Notes under the pieces: generated by a model
The model's input: only the letters and a program-made list of their open reading frames with translations
The model's database searches: none
What the model was told of the DNA's origin: nothing
Made by a program: the position numbers and the translations under genes
Shown here: positions 7,342-14,128 of the stretch, one piece after another
Position numbering within the stretch: position 1 is the first letter of the stretch
Layout: each line of letters starts with the position of its first letter
Source of the DNA: JBBQWS01 sp038210415
Lineage (GTDB): Bacteria > Actinomycetota > Actinomycetes > Prado026
Assembly (NCBI GenBank): GCA_038210415.1
Contig: JBBQWS010000068.1
Coordinates: 1 to 14,795, forward strand
Reading direction: 5' to 3'
Length of the DNA: 14,795 nucleotides

Positions 7342-8334
7342 ATGAAGACCCGCACGCTCGGCTCCGGCCCGGCCGCTCTCACCGTCTCGGCCCAGGGCCT
7401 GGGCTGCATGGGCATGTCGGAGTTCTACGGATCGGCGGACGAGGGCGAGGCGACCGCGACGATCCACCGTGCGCTCGACCTCGGCATCACCTTCCTCGAC
7501 ACGGCCGACATGTACGGCCCGTTCACGAACGAACGGCTCGTCGGCAAGGCTGTCTCGGGGCGCCGCGACGACGTCCAGCTGGCCACCAAGTTCGGCGTGA
7601 TGCGCGACGAGGCCACGGGCGCGTGGCTGGGCATCAGCGGTCGCCCGGAGTACGTGGCGGCGGCCTGCGACGCATCCCTGCAGCGGCTGGGGGTCGACGT
7701 GATCGACCTCTACTACCAGCACCGAGTCGACCCGACCTTACCGATCGAGGACACCGTCGGCGCGATGGCCGAGCTCGTCACGGCCGGCAAGGTGCGGCAC
7801 ATCGGGCTCTCCGAGGCGTCCGCAGCGACCATCCGCCGGGCGCACGCGGTGCACCCGGTGACGGCCGTCCAGACCGAGTACTCGCTGTGGGAGCGCGGGG
7901 TCGAGTCGGCCAACCTGCCCGCCATGCGGGAGCTCGGGATCGGACTGGTGGCGTACAGCCCGCTCGGTCGCGGCTTCCTCACCGGCCGGTTCACCTCGGC
8001 GGCTGACGTCGCGGCTCCCAGCGACTTTCGGGCGAACGACCCGCGGTTCGGCGGTGCCAACTTCGAGCCCAACGCGGCGCTGGTGCGCGGCGTAGAGGAG
8101 CTGGCGGCCGGCAAGGGTGTGACGGCCGGTCAGGTCGCGCTCGCGTGGGTGCTCGCGCAGGGCGGGGACGTGGTGCCGATCCCGGGGACGAAGCGGCGCG
8201 GCTACCTGGAGCAGAACGCTGCCGCGGACGAGGTCGAGCTCAGCTCAGCGGATCTCGCGACGCTGGCCGAGCTGCTGCCGGTCGGTGCGGCTTCGGGCGA
8301 CCGGTACGCCGACATGAGCGCGGTCGACCGCTGA
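7342..8334 (+). CDS. Aldo/keto reductase
   Basis: This 330-residue NADPH-dependent oxidoreductase of the AKR superfamily (class with YajO/IolS and plant perakine-reductase-like enzymes) reduces aldehydes or ketones. The catalytic tetrad is visible: D53 and Y58 in FLDTADMYG, K83 in LATKFG, and H127 in DLYYQHRVD. The NADPH-binding C-terminal segment PIPGTKRRGYLEQN is present. Length is normal. ATG 7342 has GAAGG 11 nt upstream and gives the usual N-terminus (KTRTLGSG); an in-frame GTG at 7300 would add 14 unlikely residues. It lies 55 nt after the cupin gene, so it may share the operon transcript or have its own promoter. The substrate is unknown; reduction of sugar or aldehyde products of the pathway is only a guess. 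Confidence 0.9.
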   Translation: MKTRTLGSGPAALTVSAQGLGCMGMSEFYGSADEGEATATIHRALDLGITFLDTADMYGPFTNERLVGKAVSGRRDDVQLATKFGVMRDEATGAWLGISGRPEYVAAACDASLQRLGVDVIDLYYQHRVDPTLPIEDTVGAMAELVTAGKVRHIGLSEASAATIRRAHAVHPVTAVQTEYSLWERGVESANLPAMRELGIGLVAYSPLGRGFLTGRFTSAADVAAPSDFRANDPRFGGANFEPNAALVRGVEELAAGKGVTAGQVALAWVLAQGGDVVPIPGTKRRGYLEQNAAADEVELSSADLATLAELLPVGAASGDRYADMSAVDR

Positions 8335-8342
8335 GTCTCTAG

Positions 8343-8409
8343 GCGTGTTGATCTTGGCCATTGCCTGGGCCGCCACGTGTCGACCACGCAATGGTCAAGA
8401 TCAACGTGC
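8343..8409. repeat. Long inverted repeat between convergent genes
   Basis: GTTGATCTTGGCCATTGC (8347-8364) pairs with GCAATGGTCAAGATCAAC (8388-8405) over 18 bp with one G-U pair; four more outer pairs (8343-8346 with 8406-8409) include two G-U wobbles. Inside, TGG 8366-8368 can pair with CCA 8384-8386. It starts 8 nt after the reductase stop and ends 11 nt before the minus-strand stop, so it can act as a two-way terminator or mRNA end. It lacks a T-tract. Only one copy is in this window; the AT-richer arms differ from the surrounding DNA and suggest a dispersed repeat. Confidence 0.75.
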
Positions 8410-8420
8410 GAAGGGGCGGG

Positions 8421-8864
8421 TCAGCCGGCGGTGGCGGCGCGGCGGAACGGGTCGGTCGAGGGCGGGGCCGAGAGCTCCGCACGAGGGCAGCTCTCCAGCG
8501 ACAGCCCGACCCACGAGAGCGCGTCGTCGCACAGCGAGTCGACCGACCAGCCGAGCGAGAGCCCGTACGCGGAGACGGTCACCTTGTAGATCGTGATCTG
8601 GTGCCGGTTCGGGGCGTCGTACATGACGGCGATGGACCCGATCAGCTGGGCGACGCCGCGCGACCCGCCGAGACCGTCCCACGGGGCGTCGTAACGCTGC
8701 CACAGCGACGACGTGGCGTTCCAGATACCCCCACGCGCTACGTCGAGCCGTTCGAGCTCGCCGAGCACGCGGGAAGCGGTCCGCTGGTCGAGAACCGCTG
8801 CAGGGCGGATGATCCTGGTGTCTTCACCGGGTACGGGTCGCATGAGGGTGTCATCGGCCGCCAC
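8421..8864 (-). CDS. Conserved hypothetical protein next to add
   Basis: This 147-residue protein has the composition and codon use of a real gene and fits exactly between the palindrome and add. Its core reads SRGVAQLIGSIAVMYDAP, then HQITIYKVTVSAYGLSLGWS, then SLCDDALSWVGLSLESCPRA. It has no signal peptide, membrane segment or catalytic motif that I recognise. I believe similar small proteins occur beside adenosine deaminase genes in other actinomycetes, but cannot confirm it here. GTG 8864 is the longest start and has no clear ribosome site; an in-frame ATG at 8843 is an alternative. It is divergent from add with only 32 nt between starts, so the two promoters must overlap. Confidence 0.75.
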   Translation of the reverse strand: MAADDTLMRPVPGEDTRIIRPAAVLDQRTASRVLGELERLDVARGGIWNATSSLWQRYDAPWDGLGGSRGVAQLIGSIAVMYDAPNRHQITIYKVTVSAYGLSLGWSVDSLCDDALSWVGLSLESCPRAELSAPPSTDPFRRAATAG

Positions 8865-8883
8865 ATGCGTCAGGTTGAGCCAC

Positions 8884-8889
8884 TAATCT
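8884..8889 (+). promoter_or_regulatory. -10 element of a probable leaderless add promoter
   Basis: TAATCT (fits TANNNT) lies 7 nt before GTG 8897, which places the transcription start at or next to the start codon. No Shine-Dalgarno is present. No clear -35 is seen, which is common for actinomycete promoters of this kind. Confidence 0.5.
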
Positions 8890-8896
8890 TCGTTGT

Positions 8897-9976
8897 GTGC
8901 CGCTGACCCCTGAGATCGTCGTCCAAGTTCCGAAGGTTCTGCTCCACGACCACCTCGACGGCGGGTTGCGGCCGGAGACGGTCGTGGCGCTGGCCCGCGA
9001 CGTCGGCTACGACCGGCTGCCTTCGTACGACCCCGCTGAGCTGGGCGCCTGGTTCGTCGAAGCGTGCAGCTCGGGCTCGCTGGAGCGCTACATCGACACG
9101 TTCCAGCACACCGTCGGCGTCATGCAGACCGAGTCGGCGCTGACTCGCGTCGCCGCCGAGTGCGCCGAGGACCTTGCCCGAGACGGCGTCGTCTACGCCG
9201 AGGTGCGGTACGCCCCCGAGCTGCACGTCGAGGGCGGCCTGACCCCGGTCCAGGTGGTCGAGGCGGTGCAGCGCGGGTTCGAGCTCGGCACCCGGCGGGC
9301 GGCCGAGGCCGGGTTCTCGATCCGCGTCGGCACCCTGCTGACCGCGATGCGTCACGCCGCGCGCTCGCGAGAGATCGCCGAGCTCGTGATCGCGTACCGG
9401 GACGCCGGCGTGGTCGGGTTCGACATCGCGGGCGCCGAGGCCGGGTTCCCGCCCACCCGGCACCTCGACGCGTTCGAGTACCTCCGGCGCGAGAACGCCC
9501 ACTTCACCATCCACGCCGGCGAGGCGTTCGGGCTGCCCTCGATCTGGGAGGCGCTGCAGTGGTGCGGGGCTGACCGGCTCGGGCACGGCGTGCGGATCAT
9601 CGACGACGTCACGGTCGCCGCCGACGGAGCGGTCCGGCTGGGACGGCTCGCGGCGTACGTCCGCGACAAGCGCATCCCGCTCGAGATGTGCCCCTCGTCG
9701 AACTTGCAGACCGGGGCCGCTGCGTCGATCGCCGAGCACCCGATCGGGTTGCTCACCGCGCTGAAGTTCCGGGTCACGGTCAACACCGACAACCGGCTGA
9801 TGAGCGGCACGTCGATGTCTCGGGAGATGCAGTTGCTGTCGGACGCGTTTGGATACGGCCTCGACGAGCTGCGTTGGTTCACGATCAATGCGATGAAGTC
9901 GGCGTTCCTGCCGTTCGACGAACGGCTCGCGCTCATCTCCGACGTGATCAAGCCGCGCTACGCCGCCCTCGGCTAA
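8897..9976 (+). CDS. add: Adenosine deaminase
   Basis: This 359-residue metal-dependent hydrolase converts adenosine and deoxyadenosine to inosine and deoxyinosine. Zinc ligands H17 and H19 lie in LLHDHLDGG, the HAGE motif is at 206-209 (zinc His and catalytic Glu), LGHG has H230, and the acidic ligand D298 is in VNTDNRLMSGTSM. The residue after D298 is Asn where many adenosine deaminases have a second Asp; to my knowledge this TDN form is usual in actinomycete Add proteins. Length is normal. The start is GTG 8897, with no ribosome site and a -10 directly upstream. It belongs functionally with cdd and deoA but has its own promoter. Inosine cleavage would need a phosphorylase not encoded here. 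Confidence 0.94.
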   Translation: MPLTPEIVVQVPKVLLHDHLDGGLRPETVVALARDVGYDRLPSYDPAELGAWFVEACSSGSLERYIDTFQHTVGVMQTESALTRVAAECAEDLARDGVVYAEVRYAPELHVEGGLTPVQVVEAVQRGFELGTRRAAEAGFSIRVGTLLTAMRHAARSREIAELVIAYRDAGVVGFDIAGAEAGFPPTRHLDAFEYLRRENAHFTIHAGEAFGLPSIWEALQWCGADRLGHGVRIIDDVTVAADGAVRLGRLAAYVRDKRIPLEMCPSSNLQTGAAASIAEHPIGLLTALKFRVTVNTDNRLMSGTSMSREMQLLSDAFGYGLDELRWFTINAMKSAFLPFDERLALISDVIKPRYAALG

Positions 9977-9982
9977 CCCGAT

Positions 9983-10005
9983 GGCTCCCCCCGCGACCGG
10001 GGGCC
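9983..10005 (+). terminator. Hairpin after add
   Basis: GGCTCCC (9983-9989) pairs with GGGGGCC (9999-10005) over 7 bp with one U-G pair and a 9-nt loop, 6 nt after the TAA of add. No T-tract follows. It probably marks the add transcript end together with the adjacent long inverted repeat. Confidence 0.4.
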
Positions 10006-10023
10006 GCGCGCGCGTCCCCTCCA

Positions 10024-10145
10024 TTCGCCACAAGGGGCCCCTCATGCCGCTAGATCGCACTGGCGCGCCACTCATGAGCGGAGCGCGCGGACGCTGGGTG
10101 ACATCAAACCTCCGCCTATTGGCATGAGGGGCCCCTTGTGGCGAA
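10024..10145. repeat. Intergenic inverted-repeat element, copy A
   Basis: The arms 10024-10048 and 10121-10145 are a perfect 25-bp inverted repeat flanking 72 nt of dissimilar sequence. Each arm has the core CCACAAGGGGCCCCTCATG. The left arm continues with GCTAGATCG, also found in copy B at 14632-14766; the matching inner part of the right arm has changed here. No target duplication is visible and no transposase is present, so it is a MITE-like or REP-like non-autonomous element. It sits between the convergent 3' ends of add and the truncated aldehyde dehydrogenase gene. Confidence 0.85.
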
Positions 10146-10146
10146 C

Positions 10147-10168
10147 GGGGGCGGGGGGCTGGGGTGGG
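10147..10168 (+). other. G-quadruplex motif beside repeat copy A
   Basis: Four G-runs of 5, 6, 4 and 3 separated by loops of 1, 2 and 1 nt lie directly outside the right arm of copy A and end one base before the stop codon of the minus-strand gene. This meets the standard G3+ short-loop pattern on the + strand. Confidence 0.6.
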
Positions 10169-11035
10169 CTAGAGGCCGAGGGGGTGCCAGACGGTCTTGA
10201 TCTCCAGGAACGACGTGAGCCGCGACAGGCCGGGGTCAGCGGTCCAGTCGTGGTCGGCCGGCTCTGGTCGACGCACCCGCTTCAGGTTGTCCGCGGCGGC
10301 GACCTCGAGCTCGAGGCCGAGCAGGCCCGCGCCGGCCAGGTCGATCGCGTTGACGTCCATGTGCGAGGCGAGCCAGGGGGCGGTCTCGGCGGGGTCGCCG
10401 GTGAGCAGGTTCACCACGCCACCGGGGACGTCGGAGGTCGCCAACACCTCGGCGAGCGTCACAGCCGGCAGCGGCATGGTCCGCGAGCTGACCACGACTG
10501 CGGTGCTGCCCGTCGCGATCACGGGGGCGACCACGCTGACCAGTCCGAGCAGCGACGAGTGCTGGGGGGCGACCACCGCGACGACCCCGGTCGGCTCGGG
10601 CACCGAGAAGTTGAAGTACGGCCCGGCGACGGCATTAGCACCGCCCACCACGGTCGCGAGCTTGTCCGTCCAACCTGCGTACCAGACCCAGCGGTCGATG
10701 GCCGCGTCGACGAAGGACGATGCCGCCCGCCGCGTCAGACCCTCAGCCGTGGCCACGTCCCCGACGAACTGCTCGCGGCGGCCCTCCATGACCTCGGCGA
10801 CGCGGTACAGCACCTGGCCCCGGTTGTAGGCCGTCGCCCCGGACCAGCCGGCGAACGCGGCCCGGGCGGCGACGACCGCGTCACGAGCGTCCTTGCGCGA
10901 CGCCAGGGCGGCGTTGGCGAGGAAGCGGCCCCGGGTGTCGGAAACGGCGTACGAGCGACCGCTCTCGGACCGCGGGAACTTCCCCCCGACGTACAGCTTG
11001 TGGGTCTTGCGCACGTCGATCCGCGACTCAGCCAT
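10169..11035 (-). CDS. Truncated, catalytically dead aldehyde dehydrogenase homologue (ALDH16 C-terminal-domain-like)
   Basis: This 288-residue protein aligns with the NAD-binding part of aldehyde dehydrogenases: KLYVGGK near 13-19, PEPTGVVAVVAP at 146-157, VPGGVVNLLTG at 203-213. The catalytic Asn of PWNFP is His159 (PQHSS), the Lys of KPAE is Ser183, and the region with the catalytic Cys is missing. It ends with its own C-terminus, SFLEIKTVWHPLGL. It has no internal stop and keeps coding composition, so it looks maintained rather than decayed. ATG 11035 overlaps the upstream aldehyde dehydrogenase stop by 8 nt, with GGAGG at 11045-11049. In ALDH16 proteins, a full ALDH domain is fused to just such a non-catalytic ALDH-like domain; this gene is best read as that second domain on a separate chain. 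Partnership with the upstream product is inferred. Confidence 0.85.
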   Translation of the reverse strand: MAESRIDVRKTHKLYVGGKFPRSESGRSYAVSDTRGRFLANAALASRKDARDAVVAARAAFAGWSGATAYNRGQVLYRVAEVMEGRREQFVGDVATAEGLTRRAASSFVDAAIDRWVWYAGWTDKLATVVGGANAVAGPYFNFSVPEPTGVVAVVAPQHSSLLGLVSVVAPVIATGSTAVVVSSRTMPLPAVTLAEVLATSDVPGGVVNLLTGDPAETAPWLASHMDVNAIDLAGAGLLGLELEVAAADNLKRVRRPEPADHDWTADPGLSRLTSFLEIKTVWHPLGL

Positions 11036-12491
11036 GCAGGTACGCCTCCAAGCCGTGCCGGCCGCCCTCGCGACCGTACCCGGACTCCTTATACCCGCCG
11101 AAGGGAGACGCCGGGTCGAACTGGTTGAACGTGTTGGCCCACACGACCCCGGCCCGCAGGTGCTGCGACATCCAAAGGATGCGCGAGCCCTTCTCGGTCC
11201 ATACCCCGGCCGAGAGGCCGTACGGGGTGTTGTTCGCCTTTTCGAGCGCCTCCTTCGGGGTGCGAAAGGTCAGCACCGAGAGCACCGGACCGAAGATCTC
11301 CTCGCGGGCGATTCGGTGAGCCTGCGTCACCCCCGTGAAAACCGTTGGTGGGTACCAGAATCCGCGGTTGGGCAGGTCGCACTTGGGCGACCACCGCTCG
11401 GCGCCCTCGGCGTCCCCGATGTCGACCATCGCTCGGATCCGACCGAGCTGGACGGCCGAGTTGATCGCGCCGATGTCGGTGTTCTTGTCCATCGGGTCGC
11501 CGAGCCGCAGCGTCTTGAGGCGGCGCTTCAGCGCTCGGACGAGCTCGTCGGCCACCGACTCCTGGACGAGCAGCCGGGTACCCGCGCAGCAGACGTGCCC
11601 CTGGTTGAAGAACACCCCTCGCACCACGCCTTCGATCGCCTGGTCCAGCGGCGCGTCGTCGAAGACGATGTTGGCGGCCTTGCCGCCGAGCTCGAGGGTG
11701 ACCTTCTTGCCGGTGCCCGCGACGGCCCGCGCGATCGCCTTGCCGACCTCGGTAGAGCCGGTGAACGCGACCTTGTCGACGCCCGGGTGCTCGACAAGGG
11801 CCTGACCGGTGGCGCCGGCTCCCGTGACGATGTTCACCACGCCCGGCGGAAGGTCGGCCTGCTGACAGATCTCGGCGAAGAGCAGCGCGGTCAGCGGGGT
11901 GGTCTCTGCCGGCTTGAGCACCACCGTGTTGCCGGCGGCGAGCGCGGGCGCGATCTTCCAGGCCAGCATCAGCAGCGGGAAATTCCACGGGATCACCTGG
12001 GCGCAGACTCCCAGCGGCTGCGGGTCGGCGCCGACCCCGGTGTACGCGAGCTTGTCGGCCCAGCCCGCGCAGTGGAAGAAGTGCGCTGCCACCAGCGGGA
12101 TGTCGACGTCACGCGACTCCTTGATGGGCTTGCCGTTGTCGAGGGTCTCGGCCACGGCGAGCTCACGCGAACGTTCCTGGACCAGCCGTGCGATCCGGAA
12201 GAGGTACTTGCCGCGCTCGCGCCCGGACATCTTGGACCACGTGCGCGTGTATGCCCGACGGGCGGCCGCGACCGCACGGTCGACATCGGCTGGCCCCGCC
12301 TCGACGACCTCGGTCAGGACTTCCTCTGTTGCCGGGTTGATCGTCTTGAAGGATCCGGACCCCGCACCGCCCTCGACGAACCCACCGTCGATGAACAGCC
12401 CGTACGACGACCGGATCGTCACCACTGAGCGCGACTCGGGCGCGGGGGCGTACTCGAAGTGCTTGCCTGCCAACGTTTGTCTGCCAGCCAT
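11028..12491 (-). CDS. NAD(P)-dependent aldehyde dehydrogenase
   Basis: This 487-residue full-length aldehyde dehydrogenase oxidises an aldehyde to the acid. All key residues are present: N170 in IPWNFP, K193 in LKPAE, E267 in LELGGK, the cofactor loop FTGSTEVGK (243-251), and C301 in FFNQGHVCCAG, where His replaces the common Gln two residues before the cysteine. The C-terminus GGYKESGYGREGGRHG is typical. It starts 4 nt after the deoC stop, and no good ribosome site is visible, so translation is probably coupled. The position after deoC suggests that acetaldehyde from the aldolase is the substrate. Its 3' end overlaps the truncated homologue by 8 nt. Confidence 0.92.
   Translation of the reverse strand: MAGRQTLAGKHFEYAPAPESRSVVTIRSSYGLFIDGGFVEGGAGSGSFKTINPATEEVLTEVVEAGPADVDRAVAAARRAYTRTWSKMSGRERGKYLFRIARLVQERSRELAVAETLDNGKPIKESRDVDIPLVAAHFFHCAGWADKLAYTGVGADPQPLGVCAQVIPWNFPLLMLAWKIAPALAAGNTVVLKPAETTPLTALLFAEICQQADLPPGVVNIVTGAGATGQALVEHPGVDKVAFTGSTEVGKAIARAVAGTGKKVTLELGGKAANIVFDDAPLDQAIEGVVRGVFFNQGHVCCAGTRLLVQESVADELVRALKRRLKTLRLGDPMDKNTDIGAINSAVQLGRIRAMVDIGDAEGAERWSPKCDLPNRGFWYPPTVFTGVTQAHRIAREEIFGPVLSVLTFRTPKEALEKANNTPYGLSAGVWTEKGSRILWMSQHLRAGVVWANTFNQFDPASPFGGYKESGYGREGGRHGLEAYLHG
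11045..11049 (-). promoter_or_regulatory. Ribosome binding site of the truncated aldehyde dehydrogenase gene
   Basis: On the minus strand GGAGG lies 9 nt before ATG 11035, inside the end of the upstream gene. It supports separate translation of the second protein rather than a broken fusion. Confidence 0.55.
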
Positions 12492-12495
12492 GAGG

Positions 12496-13497
12496 TCAGT
12501 CCAGGGTGAAGTAGTCGGGACCGGAGTAGCGGCCGGTGGCGAGCTTGGTGCGCTGCATGAGCAGGTCGTTGAGCACGCTCGACGCCCCGATCCGGAACCA
12601 GGCCGGGTCGAGCCAGTCGTCGCCGGCGACCTCGCCGACCATGACGAGGTTCTTGATGGCGTCCTTGGCTGTGCGGATCCCTCCGGCCGGCTTGACGCCG
12701 ACCTGGCGCCCGGTCGCCTCGCGGAAGTCGCGTACGGCCTCGAGCATGACCAGGGTGACCGGTGGCGTCGCAGCAGGAGCGATCTTGCCGGTGGAGGTCT
12801 TGATGAAGTCGGCGCCCGCGAGCATGGCGAGCCATGAGGCGCGCCGGACGTTGTCGTAGGTCTGCAGCTCGCCGGTCTCGAGGATCACCTTGAGGTGAGC
12901 CCTGCGGGGGCCGTCACCACAGGCGGCGCGCACGGCCACGATCTCGTCGAAGACCGCGGCGTACTGCCCGGACAGGAACGCTCCGCGGTCGATGACCATG
13001 TCGACCTCGTCGGCCCCCGCCGCTACGGCGTCATGGGTGTCGGCGAGCTTCACCGCCCGCGATGCGCGTCCGGCCGGGAATGCGGTGGCCACGGCGGCGA
13101 CGCGGACACCGCTGCCGCGCAAGGCTTGCTTGGCGACACCGACCAGATCGCTGTAGACGCAGATCGCCGCCACCCTGGGCACGGTCGGGTCGGTCGGGTC
13201 GGGCCGAACTCCCTTGGCGCACAGGGCTTTCACCTTGCCGTGGGTGTCCATGCCTTCGAGGGTGGTGAGGTCGATCATCGAGATGGCGAGGTCGATCGCG
13301 TACGCCTTGGCCGTGGTCTTGACCGACCGGGTTCCCAGCTCGGCGGCGCGGGCATCGGCACCGACCTGGTCGACGCCGGGAAGTCCGTGCAGGAAGCGGC
13401 GCAACGAAGCCTCGGACCTCGCGACATCGGCCAGCCCGTCGGGCAGTGCCGCAGCGGCGGACGTCGACAGTGGCGGCACGGGTTCGATCCTAGCCAC
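12496..13497 (-). CDS. deoC: Deoxyribose-phosphate aldolase
   Basis: This 333-residue class I aldolase splits 2-deoxyribose-5-phosphate into acetaldehyde and glyceraldehyde-3-phosphate. The active site is intact: D166 in DEVDMVID, Schiff-base K233 in DFIKTSTGK, and K269 in VGVKPAGGIRT. It is longer than the 250-residue E. coli enzyme because of an N-terminal extension of about 70 residues, as in the longer DeoC class. GTG 13497 is the preferred start, giving MARIEPVPPL. An in-frame ATG at 13521 would add 8 residues and would overlap the start codon of the divergent gene; starts further upstream lie inside that gene. It heads the minus-strand operon with the two aldehyde dehydrogenase genes and links deoA, after phosphopentomutase, to central metabolism. 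Confidence 0.93.
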   Translation of the reverse strand: MARIEPVPPLSTSAAAALPDGLADVARSEASLRRFLHGLPGVDQVGADARAAELGTRSVKTTAKAYAIDLAISMIDLTTLEGMDTHGKVKALCAKGVRPDPTDPTVPRVAAICVYSDLVGVAKQALRGSGVRVAAVATAFPAGRASRAVKLADTHDAVAAGADEVDMVIDRGAFLSGQYAAVFDEIVAVRAACGDGPRRAHLKVILETGELQTYDNVRRASWLAMLAGADFIKTSTGKIAPAATPPVTLVMLEAVRDFREATGRQVGVKPAGGIRTAKDAIKNLVMVGEVAGDDWLDPAWFRIGASSVLNDLLMQRTKLATGRYSGPDYFTLD

Positions 13498-13507
13498 GTG
13501 CGAGGGG

Positions 13508-13514
13508 CACAATG
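13508..13514. promoter_or_regulatory. Possible shared divergent -10 region of deoC and the PH-domain gene
   Basis: The heptamer CACAATG reads CACAAT on the + strand, 6 nt before ATG 13520, and CATTGT on the minus strand, 11 nt before GTG 13497. Both keep A at position 2 and T at position 6 of the -10. Neither gene has a Shine-Dalgarno, so leaderless transcripts from overlapping promoters are plausible. No clear -35 is seen. Confidence 0.3.
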
Positions 13515-13519
13515 CTTGC

Positions 13520-14128
13520 ATGGCGCCCTCAGACCTGCCGGTGCAGGTCCACCGACTCGGACTGGGACGCCTCCTCGCGATCCTGTGGCTGGTCGGGGTC
13601 GCTCTCGCGTTCTTCGACATCGTTCGCCGCGGCGGGCTCGGGTCCTACGCGGGCGAGGCGTTCCTGCTCATGGCCAGTGCACTGATCGCGTACGTGTTCG
13701 GGCTGCGCCCGGTCGTGGCCGAGGACACCGAGGGGCTCGAGGTGCGCAACCCCTTGCGTACCGTGCTGGTGCCGTGGTCGGCGGTGACGGCCACCGACGC
13801 GACCGACGTCCTACGGGTGCACGCGGGCGAGACCGTCGTGCGTTGTTTCGCGGTGCCCTACTCACGTCCGTCCCGGGCGTCCAAGATCGCCGGGGGCGGC
13901 GGTGCGCTGACCGGCCTCAGCCCGCTCCCGGCGGCCGAGGAGCCGTTCGGGTTCGCGGGCGGCCCGCGGGTCGGGCGAGGCGAGCAGCTGGCCCACCGGA
14001 TCCGCGACCTCGCGGGGGCGTACGGGTCCGGGGACCCCCGACCGGTGCGGCAGCAGTGGGCGCCCGACGGGGCCGGCGCGATCGGCCTGGCGGGCGCGCT
14101 GGCCATACTCGCCCTGGCTTTGCTGTGA
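13520..14128 (+). CDS. Membrane protein with bacterial PH-like domain
   Basis: This 202-residue protein has two N-terminal membrane helices (about 18-35 and 45-62), a soluble beta-rich domain (about 65-150), and a hydrophobic C-terminal tail (about 184-202) that can form a third helix. The segment GLEVRNPLRTVLVPWSAVTA (72-91) is the hallmark of the bacterial PH domain (bPH6 type) found in small actinomycete membrane proteins. The biochemical role of this family is not known. ATG 13520 is 22 nt from the divergent deoC start and has no ribosome site; the frame stays open upstream only as a shadow of deoC. Its stop overlaps the acetyltransferase start, so the two form an operon. Confidence 0.85.
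   Translation: MAPSDLPVQVHRLGLGRLLAILWLVGVALAFFDIVRRGGLGSYAGEAFLLMASALIAYVFGLRPVVAEDTEGLEVRNPLRTVLVPWSAVTATDATDVLRVHAGETVVRCFAVPYSRPSRASKIAGGGGALTGLSPLPAAEEPFGFAGGPRVGRGEQLAHRIRDLAGAYGSGDPRPVRQQWAPDGAGAIGLAGALAILALALL

Noticed and set aside
8870..10075. 401-codon open frame on the minus strand opposite add
   Set aside because: It is a shadow of add with Arg/Asp/Gly-rich content and runs into repeat copy A.
10169..11035. Reading the short aldehyde dehydrogenase as a frameshifted pseudogene or sequencing error
   Set aside because: The upstream enzyme has a complete C-terminus, the short gene has its own ribosome site and start, and no missing C-terminal catalytic half is found in any frame nearby.
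10893..12428. 511-codon open frame on the + strand opposite the aldehyde dehydrogenase genes
   Set aside because: Its translation is low-complexity and rich in Arg, Gly, Asp and Leu, as expected from a shadow frame; the minus strand encodes clear ALDH motifs over the whole stretch.
12895..14124. Long N-terminal extension of the acetyltransferase frame
   Set aside because: It runs antisense to deoC and through the PH-domain gene; a normal GNAT length starts at GTG 14125.
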